In this document: positions 10,301 through 20,058 of the stretch, piece after piece
Position numbering within the stretch: position 1 is the first letter of the stretch
Layout of the letters: every line of letters starts with the position of its first letter
Assembly (NCBI GenBank): GCA_965644295.1
Contig: CBFFRP010000075.1
Location: 1-64,000, forward strand
Length of the DNA: 64,000 nucleotides
From: Paraphysomonas bandaiensis
Lineage: Eukaryota; Chrysophyceae
Direction of reading: 5' to 3'
Position numbers and translations under genes: made by a program
Notes under the pieces: generated by a model
What the model saw: the letters and a program-made list of their open reading frames with translations, nothing else
Told to the model about the DNA's origin: nothing
Databases searched by the model: none

Positions 10301-12941
10301 GAAACATATTTTCCACATTCTCTAATTGCGACTTAAGAGAAGAAATCACCCGAGAGTCTTTCGTCCTTTCACCCTTCAGCATCGAATTTTCGTTTTCAAG
10401 TGCGGACAACTTTTCTTGTAAATCACGCGTGGTGTCAACTGCACTCTCGACAGAGGCTTGCAGCTCCCGCAGAGCGCGAGCGTGTCCCTTCCTTTCAGCT
10501 GTACGTGAATCATGTTCCAGCATCATCTCTTCCTCTATCTTGGCCAGCCTTTCTTTGTGTAGAATACATCGCCTTTCAGAATCTTTCAACTCGGTGGACT
10601 GACATACCATTATTACTAAATATACAGTGTAACAATATGACTCCTACCGTGTGCATCAATTCAGCTTGCTGTTTCCTAAGTTTATCTTCAAGTGCACTGT
10701 ACCGCTTTTGGGCGGCTTTGTCGCTTTCAGTATGTTCTTCCTTCACCTTCTCAAAGCGCCCAAGTAATTCCGCATTGCGTGCCTTTTCTTTTTCACATTC
10801 ACGTTTCCTTGATTTCAGCTGTGACTGAAGGCTAGCAATCTCTGCATCTTTATCTTCCAATTTTCGGGTTTTCAATTCTATATCAGACTTCATATCTTGG
10901 ATTAGAGTCTGATCATTGCAGCTTTTCATTTGCTCCAGGGAGCCGATCTTATCGTCGAGCTCAGTCTGCAATCGTATGACCTCCACTTCCCAACGCTTAG
11001 ACGCGTTCACAGTCTCCACGAGCTGATTCTCCAGTCTCAAACACTCATCCTCCAGTGCACATACTCTACGTGCCTCTTGTGCAACTTCTTCGAGAACTTC
11101 GCTATGAACCCTACGCTGGAGTTCCTGAAGCTCTCTCTCCGACACTCGGCACTTTTCCGACAGCTCACTGACTTGAGTCACCATTTCCTCCCGTTCTTTA
11201 CACAAGCGCTCTGTTTCTTCTGTCGCGATACACAGTTGCTTCGTCAGATTCATTTTCTCTCTTTCAGTTTTCTCTATATTCTCCAACAGTAACTTTATAC
11301 TCGAACTCGATTTCTTCTCAGTTTCTTCAATTGCACTGACCTGCCTTCGTAATGCATCTATCTCAACATTAAGTTGTTGATTATCGCGAGTGAGCGACTC
11401 AGTCAGATTCTTGTACTTGTCGAGTGCTTCCGTGTCTGATCTACCGGTCGCAGCAATTCTGTTGTTCTCCTCTACTACCAACTGAAGTTCCTTGTTCGCA
11501 ACATCCTTACGCCGGTTGTCCTCACGTAACAATTGATTCTCTTTCTCAAGTTCTGAATTTTGTGCATTAAGTTCTGATAACTTTTGCTCAAACTTGATAG
11601 TACTCATCTCATGAGCTCGACGGAGCTCAGACAACTCAGCAGTAAGATCTTCAATACTATCGTTCAGTTCTCCATTCAGATGCATCAGTGATTTCATCTC
11701 CAACTCTCTAGTATCTCCACCCATTCCACAACTATCATCCGTCTGTTCGTACCCCGTTGTTTCATCTGGCCGCAAATTACCCGCCGCTGTAACTAAGCAT
11801 ATAGTGAGATGCATGACAACAACTTGTTCTACTTACACTTATTAAAAACACTGCGCTGGAATGTCTGTCCCCTATGATCTCTGTCGCTTTCTCTGCTCCC
11901 TCCAAACAGAGGGTCTGCCCTGCTCAACACTAACGGAGAAGTTGGAATGACCGGGGATTTGCTGGAGGCAGATTCAGATGTTGGGATACCATTGGCGTGA
12001 GCACTCAACGCAGCTTTGTCAGTGCTCTTACTCTGAAGAGTATCAACGTCTTCTCTCTTCCAAAAAGGATGCCGTGCAGGAATGTCTTTACCGTCCTTCG
12101 TTTGAGCATCTTCTTGTTTCGCAGCTAGGGCCATCGCACGCTCCTGGAAGGAGAGTGGCGCTCCGATAAGTGCTGGGGTATCCAATGCACCTGGAGGTGA
12201 AGAATATGAATTGCTTGACGAGGATCGAGTTTTGTGAATACCACGCTCGGGCGCACTCTTGGGTGCCGTGCTTGCGGAGGGGGCCATGAGTGTAGCATGT
12301 GCTACCGAAGGAGTGCCACCGAGGTGTTTCTGAAGCCTTGGTGGCTCAATATTACCTCCCACACTCCAGGGCTCAATTGTTTCACTTTTGCTCTTAGAAA
12401 TCGCTCGAGGGGTACTAGTAGGGGACTCGTGACTACCTTTCCGCTCCAATCTCACCACACCATCAGAATTTTCACCACTTATCTTCACTGCACCAATTTC
12501 ACGTGATTCTACATTAATGTCTTTTTCATTAGTCATTTTATTGCTATTTTCTTGCGATGGTGATCGCGACGGACTCTTTGTTTTCTGTTTATCGATGCAT
12601 TGACGTAATGCATTAGTCCAAATTTGACGATTCGAACTCGTCAATGTCGAAAAACTATAAAAGTGATTATCTTGCAGCACATGGAATATAAACCTCGTGG
12701 AGTGATCTTCTATTTGAACGCTCGCATTCATAGTCAGAGGTAACGCACAGTGTACTGTAGATGTCTGTCGCTTCCCCATCTTCTTGGACTTGTATATCAA
12801 CATCGTCACCTTCCCATTTCTTTCTTCGACTGCACAGTAACGCTCCCGCCAGTCGTTCTTAATTATACTGTGCTTGTCTATGGGCAGCTTGGCTTTAAGT
12901 ATACCATCAATTATCAGCTTCGTGGGTGGCGCAGTGGTCAT
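7301..12941 (-). CDS. PH-domain and long coiled-coil protein (six exons)
   Basis: The product is about 1799 residues. I placed introns at 11793-11836, 10599-10647, 9949-9998, 8886-8937 and 7994-8039 (44-52 nt, all GT-AG and frame-consistent). Residues ~1-120 form a PH domain, with WRERYCAV near the start and the closing helix RQIWTNALRQCI. PH domains usually bind phosphoinositides or proteins at membranes. A Ser/Pro-rich disordered stretch follows (~120-370). From about 400 to beyond 1400 it is almost continuous heptad-rich coiled coil (SELSELRRAHE-type patterns). The C-terminus has a small Cys/His cluster (CKALGCHTSECDDC) and a Ser-rich tail. The layout suggests a membrane- or cytoskeleton-tethering scaffold (golgin- or centrosome-like), but I recognise no named family. 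The start at 12941 is the first ATG before the PH domain. Confidence 0.85.
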
Positions 12942-13099
12942 TGTCGTATATCACTGTGACGCCAGGAGCAGATATATATGTGTCTTTAATCTACAGGAGG
13001 GTATGAGCAGCTCAGTTGACTCTCACACCATAACACACACACAGATCATCGATCGATCTTATCATACATGCGACTGCGCTGCGCCGGCTCTTGCTATGA

Positions 13100-13190
13100 A
13101 TATATCCGCAGCATGAAGGCAGTAGTGTATGTATGTACGCCGCTGTAGTGCTGTCTACAAACGACTGTATACTGTGTATATGTTATCGCC
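13100..13190. promoter_or_regulatory. GTATAC-type palindrome cluster upstream of the PH/coiled-coil gene
   Basis: GTATGTATGTACGCC, CTGTATACTGTG and related short palindromes cluster 160-250 bp upstream of the start at 12941. The same vocabulary occurs upstream of every other recognised host gene in the window. The promoter role is inferred from position only. Confidence 0.4.
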
Positions 13191-13904
13191 AATGAAGTGA
13201 CGGTTAGAAGTTAGGAAACAGCCAATGATAAGTGTTCTTGTTATATTGAGTCCATATCATTGGTCAATATTGATGTAACTGCGACCAGATATGCCTCCAC
13301 ATGATGCTCCATTCTAACTTGCATACAGCCATGCATATATATGATAATATCAGTCGCAACACATATAAGATAAGGATGAAGGAATGGATTAACAAACTAA
13401 ATGAATCCTTACTTCTTCGAGTTACGTTCGTTTTGATGGTCGTGCAATACATGTGCGATAAAAGAGAGCATCGAGCTTTCACCTGAAAGGGCATTGATTA
13501 TGAACGAAGTCGAAGTTAGATTTATAATTCCCAAATAACCTAAGACGCAATGTAGTTCTAAGTATATGGAGGATAATATTATGATGAGGCTAACTGTCGT
13601 ATATAGATATGTATGTACAATATTCTAATTACTATGTTACGTAGATATACATAGCTATGAATGAAACATGAGATGTGGATATCCTGCTATCAGAGATCAT
13701 AAGCCCACTGGTGTTGACTGATACGCTTTTGATCCTTCCGAACGATAGCGATGTGAATATGAACTCTACCGAATGTAATCAAATTCTATGACATGATAAA
13801 AGGAATTTAGGATCTTGGTAGGATCCAAAATGAAGTCTAATGGCGACCTTCTCTGAAATCATACTTCAGCACAGTCTAATCAACATTTGGCATTTGTCTA
13901 TAAC

Positions 13905-14190
13905 AACTGCCTGCTGAAGTCAAGCATCCGGACTGTACACCTTAAGAACTCAAAAATCCTGAAGTCAGATGTCAGATATATCAACATTCTGCTTGCTCAC
14001 TGCGTTTGCTTAGAGTATAGGGCAAATTTGGTTGCTTCTTGGTGTTGTGGTGAACCACAAGGAGCTTTCGTAGCGTTAAATAGTAGGATATCAGAATTAA
14101 GCGCTTGTTAGTGAAATTGCAATGCTAAATTAGCTTTGACTCTTCATCGCATGTTGCTTATAATAAGACATTCACTACAGATATATTACT
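13905..14190. repeat. Dispersed repeat family R1, uninterrupted copy
   Basis: This segment matches 18068-18139 joined to 19561-19740, where a hAT element has split the second copy. Shared landmarks are CCTGAAGTCAG, CAGCTTTCGTAGCGTTAAA (AGCTTTCGTAGCGTTAAA here) and AATAAGACATTCACTA at the right end. It has no coding capacity. It may be a solo LTR or a MITE; the ends are not defined. Confidence 0.6.
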
Positions 14191-14459
14191 ACTTATAGAA
14201 ACAGTAATTAGCACAACGAACTCAATTTGGCAGTGTTCTACTCTCAACCCATTTCTATACCATAGATTAAATGAAACGGCGACTTGCTGTAAGTTAAAAC
14301 GAACAAAATAATACGTAGACTTGACTGAGAGCAAAGTCCTTTCCAGAACAAGAATGAAAATTTTCAGCCTTTTATTTACTATAGTAATTATATATTCATA
14401 TTACTAAAAACAGCAAGGACGAAACAAAATATAATACTTAAAATTACAACGCTGCTTCC

Positions 14460-16175
14460 CTACCGCGGCTCTCTAACCCCAAGCACGGCAGAAAGATTTT
14501 CAACACTACTATGCATTGCCTCTCCATTTTTTCTTCCGAAGGAAGCCCGCATAGCTTCCCACAGTTTTGCCGCATCGTCTTTATCAGTAACCCGTCTACA
14601 CTTGGAGCATATAGAGCGCAAGAGCTGTCGTATTTCCAATGAATCTACTGGTGACATTCTAGTCAACCCTTCTACCATCATCAGCAAATACTCCACCGTG
14701 AAAATGCCATCACATTCCTGCACCATCTGATCAATACTTTCAAGAATTTTTCGAACCTCTTCGCTGTCTGAGTTAAACGATTGAAGGCCATTGATGGTCA
14801 TCGCCACCTCTACGGGAAGTACACCACTGAAGTCGGCCACTTTCAAATGAATGAGAATGCTGCGAAGCAGATTTCTTACACTGGGCGAATCACTATTCAT
14901 TCCCCTGAGGCCAAAGAACATTAGGCTGAGGTACCGAGGATGTACCTTTTCTTCGCACTCACGCACGCGAGAGCTGAGGAGAGACACGAGGTCCCGCACT
15001 TCGGAGACATCGCTTGACATATTGTGGAGACCACTCAAAGCATTCGCTATATGTCGTGGCTGAAGAGAGACGAAGGTTTGGTTGATTTTCATACATAGCT
15101 TACCCACCAAAAGTCGCACTTCTGGGTGGTCAGAGCTCATGCCCCTTAGGCCCATGAGTGAATTGGCGATGGCTGTACTGTCAAACAGATCTGATCGAGA
15201 CCTTCCCTCGATCTTTTCGCCAATGGCCTGTAGTATCACTCTGACTTCTTCATGTTCACTGGTCATATTCTGGAGACCATAGAGACCATTGCATATGCTA
15301 ACAGAGTTCAGCTGTTGACTACTGCCACGCAGGAGGTGACCGAGCTTGTGGAGAACGTCACGAACGACAGGCGAGTCGCTGCTCATTCCTTGAAGTCCAA
15401 ACAAGGCATTGCAGACTTCCCACCCAGTCATATCACCTGTATATGATTGAATCTTTGTGTTCAAGGCTGCAAGCAGCATCTCAACCTCTTCGGTCTCGCC
15501 GGTCATGGAACGAAGACCATATAGAGCACTGCTAATATCCTGCGCCCTAAAGTCGCCATTGCACTGCTCAATCTTACCGCATAGCACGCGAAGAAGACCC
15601 TTGACCTGGGCGGAACTACATGACATACCCCTTAAGCCATAGATAGCATTTCCTATATGTATTGGGTGAAGAGGCTCGTCGCATTTAGCAATTTTTTTCT
15701 TGATTACGTTCAACAATGCGAGAACCTCAACGGAGTTGTCATCATATAACTGAAAGCTGTACAGAGAAGTGCCTGCATCAATCGGCAAAAATCGCTCTCG
15801 CCTTAATTTAAGAGCTTTGGCAAGTAGTAATATTTGTGGACTTCGAAGTTTAACCTTGTTTTTAGAGGCGGTTTGAAGAAGAAAGATAATATTAAAAGTA
15901 GTCATGTCTTGCAGTGATTTCTCGAGAAACACATCTAGTTTGTCCAAGTGGACGTAAGTTTTCTGAACGAGCGTCTCTTTGATCGTAGCATTCAATCTCC
16001 GCTCTTGTAGCTTCAGTTTCTCACTATTATCTGCTCCAGAGCTTGCATTGGCCCCATGGGCAGAAGCGCTCGCAGTGGTGCAGTGGCGCTGTGCAATAGA
16101 ATAAGAACATGCATGTATATGCAAGCGTGTATAAGAATATCGACCCACACAAGAAAGGGAAGCACGCAGCATCAC
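14460..16175 (-). CDS. Organelle-targeted helical-repeat protein (PPR/OPR-like), 571 aa
   Basis: A single-exon gene. The first ~45 residues are rich in Arg, Ser and Ala and nearly free of acidic residues, as in a mitochondrial presequence. Residues ~150-530 carry about ten repeats of 36-40 residues with the consensus I-x-NALYGL-x-GMSSDSPEVR-x-LL-x-x-L. Each repeat fits a pair of helices. Such arrays resemble pentatricopeptide and octotricopeptide solenoids that bind organellar transcripts one base per repeat. The GL-x-GMSSDS-x-EVR signature is distinct from the classic PPR and OPR consensus. RNA binding is inferred from architecture. It shares an upstream region, rich in GTATAC palindromes, with the small plus-strand ORF at 16552. 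Confidence 0.8.
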   Translation of the reverse strand: MMLRASLSCVGRYSYTRLHIHACSYSIAQRHCTTASASAHGANASSGADNSEKLKLQERRLNATIKETLVQKTYVHLDKLDVFLEKSLQDMTTFNIIFLLQTASKNKVKLRSPQILLLAKALKLRRERFLPIDAGTSLYSFQLYDDNSVEVLALLNVIKKKIAKCDEPLHPIHIGNAIYGLRGMSCSSAQVKGLLRVLCGKIEQCNGDFRAQDISSALYGLRSMTGETEEVEMLLAALNTKIQSYTGDMTGWEVCNALFGLQGMSSDSPVVRDVLHKLGHLLRGSSQQLNSVSICNGLYGLQNMTSEHEEVRVILQAIGEKIEGRSRSDLFDSTAIANSLMGLRGMSSDHPEVRLLVGKLCMKINQTFVSLQPRHIANALSGLHNMSSDVSEVRDLVSLLSSRVRECEEKVHPRYLSLMFFGLRGMNSDSPSVRNLLRSILIHLKVADFSGVLPVEVAMTINGLQSFNSDSEEVRKILESIDQMVQECDGIFTVEYLLMMVEGLTRMSPVDSLEIRQLLRSICSKCRRVTDKDDAAKLWEAMRASFGRKNGEAMHSSVENLSAVLGVREPR

Positions 16176-16259
16176 GAAACGGTGTATATAATGATCGAAA
16201 CAGTGATGCTTACAGCGCTAGCGTCATGTCACTATGCATGATGTGCTCCCTGCTAGCAC

Positions 16260-16510
16260 TGCAGCCTTAAAACCCCACACTGCTGTATACCGCTGTACTG
16301 TGCTGTATACGGCTGTATTCCACACTGTCGCTCTCATGGCCAACTGCTGCTGTAGTAGCAGTACGTATACCGTACACTACACCGTATATCACGTTCGGAA
16401 ATTTCAAGTATCCATATCCGGTCGGTATACCGCATGCCGTATACCGGTATACTGCTCTGTGTATGTACGCACTGTGTACAGAACTGCAGTGCGTGTGCTA
16501 CACAGTCTCA
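16260..16510. promoter_or_regulatory. Shared upstream region with dense GTATAC palindromes
   Basis: This stretch lies between a minus-strand gene starting at 16175 and a plus-strand ORF starting at 16552. It holds at least six GTATAC cores, including GGTATACCG, CCGTATACCGGTATACTG and CTGTATACGGC, plus GTACGTATACCGTAC. The density and placement suggest a bidirectional promoter; this is inferred. Confidence 0.5.
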
Positions 16511-16551
16511 TACTCAGAAGATGCTCAGCTCACCATATTGAATTGATCGCT

Positions 16552-16767
16552 ATGTCCAGACAAACGGTGCGACAGAGTGGAGCCATCAAGAAGCGCCGTG
16601 GAGGAAAATGTGCTATTGATGATGAGCGTGAGAATGAGGCGACAGAACTGTTGGGAGTGTTTGCTTTTTTGCTCAGTCGCACGAAGATCGAGAGACAGAG
16701 GCGGCTCTACTTGAAGATAATGATGCTCTTTGCAGCGGAGTTGGAGGACATACAGCGGGGGCGGTAG
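16552..16767 (+). CDS. Small basic protein, 71 aa, unrecognised
   Basis: The frame extends further upstream, but that part translates the GTATAC repeats, so I prefer the ATG at 16552. The product begins MSRQTVRQSGAIKKRRGG and is followed by a helical segment, ELLGVFAFLLSRTKIERQRR, with a basic patch. No domain is recognised. Its position opposite a shared GTATAC-rich region supports a real transcript. A downstream exon cannot be excluded. Confidence 0.4.
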   Translation: MSRQTVRQSGAIKKRRGGKCAIDDERENEATELLGVFAFLLSRTKIERQRRLYLKIMMLFAAELEDIQRGR

Positions 16768-17111
16768 GAGTCAACAGAACTATGGGCAGAGAGTGGTGAC
16801 CAGAAAGACTCTGAAGGTTGGAATATTTTACGAATAGGAGTTCCACTTACTGTAGCAGCACGTGTTGTGGGAGCGGCTCTTTTGACTAATGCGTTAACAC
16901 ACTGTAAATTATTTTAGTGATAGCGATGTAACGCTTTTGGTATTTAATTGCATCCTTTGAAGAAGTGGTTTGAAATTATTTGAGTTCGAAATTACTACGT
17001 TTATATTGCTCTGATATGAAAAACGACTTTTGTAATTTGTAATATATCTACTCAGTTCAGCTGTATGAAATGATATATATTGTGTAATCGAAGTGGGTAA
17101 ATACTCTGCAA

Positions 17112-17813
17112 CAGGGTTCGGTAACAATATATATATTGCAATGCTATTGTTTATTGTTAGTTAGCGATCCATCAATACTCATTGATGGAGGTTTTGGAAC
17201 CGGCCCAACAATACTATTTCAACATAGTAGTATAATTGATCAGTAAGTAAACACATCCGTATATTCCATTTTTAGTATTAGTCATTAAGATCACATGATA
17301 ACCAAACCCATTTCGCTGGCTACTGCTGAGCTAATCATTTTTCTCATCCTCTCAGCTGTCATCGGTGACGCCAGCATCACCGTATTAATTGAAGTATGCA
17401 TGCATCCGGCCAAACTCTCGATTGGCATTCACATCATATTAAGTGTAGTAGGATGCAACACTGAACAGGTATTCATATGTATCGGAAGTACAAACAACAT
17501 GACTCGTGCACCTGTACTTCATATTTCAAATTTTCGTTTCTTATTCGTTTTAGCTGACTAAAGAAACTTTTTGCATAGTAAACATCAGCTTCATCATCCT
17601 ATGTATTTTTGCAATCACTGTCAGAACGTGGACTTAAATTTTGCACCTTACACTTTAGAAGCTCTCCGTACATTACATGGCTATAAAAATATTGATTGCA
17701 GTGTCTTCCGATATAGTGTGAGCTACTTTATGTGATGGAATTTTTCGCCGGTCTACCAATCAATATATTTATTTAACAATATTTTGTATTTCAATATATT
17801 GTTATCGAACCCT
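17112..17813. mobile_element. MITE-like hAT derivative
   Basis: The left end CAGGGTTCGGTAACAATATA and the right end (reverse complement CAGGGTTCGATAACAATATA) form terminal inverted repeats about 20 bp long with one mismatch. CAGGG ends are typical of hAT elements. The ends and the ATATTGCAAT tracts resemble the element at 56747-58019. The 8-bp flanks (CTCTGCAA and GTCTACTA) match only partly, so the insertion is old or the flank has decayed. There is no transposase. Confidence 0.6.
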
Positions 17814-18139
17814 GGTCTACTATAAGTGAAACCACCCTCAACAATGTTGTGGGGGAAAGTACCATAAAGATTTCTGGGAAACTAACGTGAGCCGCATACA
17901 TAATAGTCAGCAGATATTCTTCAGTCCACTCATATATAGCGAAATACTTGTGTGGTACAAGGGAAACTAATAAGAGGTGTCACTTGTGTAGATGTCTTTG
18001 GGCTTTGATGACTAAATAGACATCCGGAATGTGCCCACCTCAAGGGCACCGGGGTATTGGGCTGTCTGCTGAAGTTCAAACATCAGGGCTGTTCACCTTA
18101 AGATCAAAAGAATCCTGAAGTCAGCAGGTGTCAGATATT

Positions 18140-19560
18140 CAGGGCCGCGTAATAATTAATTGCAATCAAATTGCAAAAATATTTTTTAGCAATTAATTGC
18201 AATTATTGTTGAATATTAGCTACTCATAACAAGCACGAATAGCATCTTCAACCGTACTTGCATTCATCAGAAGTTTATATTATAGCGCAAGAACATAAGG
18301 GGCTGTAATCGATGAGATGCGATGGATTTGCGCAGATCACTCATGTTGATTATTGCTCTACTAAAAAGCCTTTCTACAAAATTAGTAGTGGAGTAAATAT
18401 GCTTCAAGCAGCGGTACTTATTAGGCTTGGTCGTGCGTAGTCGATTCTCCTCCGTTAGTCGACACCATCATCTTCTTTTTTCTCTTCTTCATCAGTTCTG
18501 TCCAACAGAAAACGTTGTCCTCCAATCCGCTTTGGACTTTCACAGCAGCATAACTATGTCCGCATTCGCACCAAGGTAGTGACTACTAGTACTAGAGAAT
18601 TCTTTCGCGTCAGCGCTATCTCCTAATATGATCAGACATTCACTACAAAACTTTATCCACAAAAGAATGAACGATAGTCCATAATTATCCACTCCAACCA
18701 TCTGAGTGCATTAAGAGCAGAGGAGGGATAATCCATGGATCAGCTTCACGTAACGCTGCCCTGCTGACCTCTTGGTATCCCAGCCGTCGTGCTGCTTTAC
18801 ACATTCTATAATAAGCCAACAAGTTGAACCATCCTGCTTTCCTCTGTCGCGGATACTATTTTTGACATTTTCTGTATTCCCATTTCTGACGGACATCATC
18901 AAAGTCCTCGAGTTGGGTAAAAAACACCCTTGACATTGATTCTGGTGCTAAGCTGTCAGACATTTCTATATTAATGACACACACACTCCACTCTTGTAAA
19001 TTGTAATACCGGTGAGGATATAATACTCATAGTAAGGTATTATGTGACCCTAATTTTCAATATCCAAGAATATATTTCGACAGCAGAAAACAGGAAAAAG
19101 TCCTGATATTACCATGTCCGTACCGCTGCACATCCAGTTCGTAGTGAACTTCAATTCTGCAGTATCCTGTATAAGGCAGAATCGGTAAGAAGGTGATTGC
19201 CAAACTACTTAGAGATGTCTTAAAACTAGTAAGATATTACGCTATGGATCAAGCTGAACTTAGCCTTGTTCCTCAAGATCAAGAAAAGAAATACGTAATC
19301 AACTGTACAAAGTAACAGTACCTCTCTTAATGTAAAGATATTTATAATGACAGCCAGCCTTCTTCACACCAGTTTAATAGCCGTTATTATATCAATGAAG
19401 GGGTGTTGGACATGAAAGGCAATAAATGGCCATAACCCTTAATGTTTTCCAAGTTATAATTCTACAATTATGTCCTTCTTAATAGTAACTGGAACTATAT
19501 AGTTAATAATAGCCAATTAATTTCAATTTAATTGCAACCTTTCAGCGAGCAATTATAACT
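18140..19560 (-). mobile_element. Decayed hAT element inside the R1 repeat
   Basis: The left end starts CAGGGCCGCGTAATAATTAA. The flanks CAGATATT (18132-18139) and CAGGTATT (19561-19568) match at 7 of 8 bases, as an 8-bp hAT target duplication would after one mutation. The right terminal repeat is degraded, though an AATTGCAATTAAATTG-like tract remains. The transposase relic lies on the minus strand at about 18252-18440. Confidence 0.6.
18252..18440 (-). pseudogene. hAT transposase C-terminal (hATC) relic
   Basis: The minus-strand reading gives KHIYSTTNFVERLFSRA, then MSDLRKSIASHRLQPLMFLR and a stop. This is the hATC dimerisation signature: Ser/Thr-rich, ERLFS-x-A, then a helix ending LMFL. 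Nothing upstream remains open, so it is a fragment. A second copy of the same segment, with an internal deletion, lies at 30650-30760. Confidence 0.7.
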
Positions 19561-20058
19561 CAGGTATTATATAGACATTTTGCTTGATCACTGAGTTAAG
19601 TGATAGAGAAAAAATGGTTGGACCTTGGTTCTTGCGGTGACGCACAATCAGCTTTCGTAGCGTTAAAGAATAGGATTTCAGAGTTCAGCACTGAATCTCA
19701 AACGCCTATATTGCTAATAATAAGACATTCACTATTTCACTACTACATACGGTAGCATATATATCATAAATTCTTGTGCTTAGACTGGACTGACGTTCTA
19801 AATATAAGATTCGTTAATTAGTCCGACACCACTTAGTTCATGCGAATGATCCTGGCAACTACGTCAAAACCAACATTTATTTACCACTACATGTAATAAA
19901 TAATTCGCATTGAGTTCACTATGACATTGGTCATATTGCACTTACTGATTGTACAATAATGTGCTCTGTATATATTTTAAGAAATCGTAAAATCGCAATA
20001 TACGATTCAATACATTCTTGGAGTCGTTATCAGCAAGTATTGACACCGGACTATAGAC

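Larger units (their letters stand above)
12942..14459. other. Intergenic region with promoter-side palindromes and one repeat copy
   Basis: No host gene is visible. The part nearest 12941 is the upstream region of the coiled-coil gene. A dispersed-repeat copy lies at about 13905-14190. The remainder is AT-rich with only short chance ORFs. The 3' end of the helical-repeat gene begins at 14460. Confidence 0.5.
18068..19740. repeat. R1 repeat copy interrupted by a hAT element
   Basis: The left part (18068-18139) and right part (19561-19740) align in order with the uninterrupted copy at 13905-14190. The 1.4 kb between them is a hAT-type insertion. Confidence 0.6.
16768..20058. other. 3.3-kb transposon-rich intergenic region
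   Basis: No intact gene is seen. It contains a MITE-like hAT derivative (17112-17813), an R1 repeat split by a second hAT element (18068-19740), and a hAT transposase relic inside the latter. Short ORFs here carry no recognisable domain. The myosin stop codon lies at 20059. Confidence 0.6.

Noticed and set aside
17295-17561. 88-residue hydrophobic ORF
   Set aside because: It lies inside a MITE-like element with no homologous domain; chance ORF.
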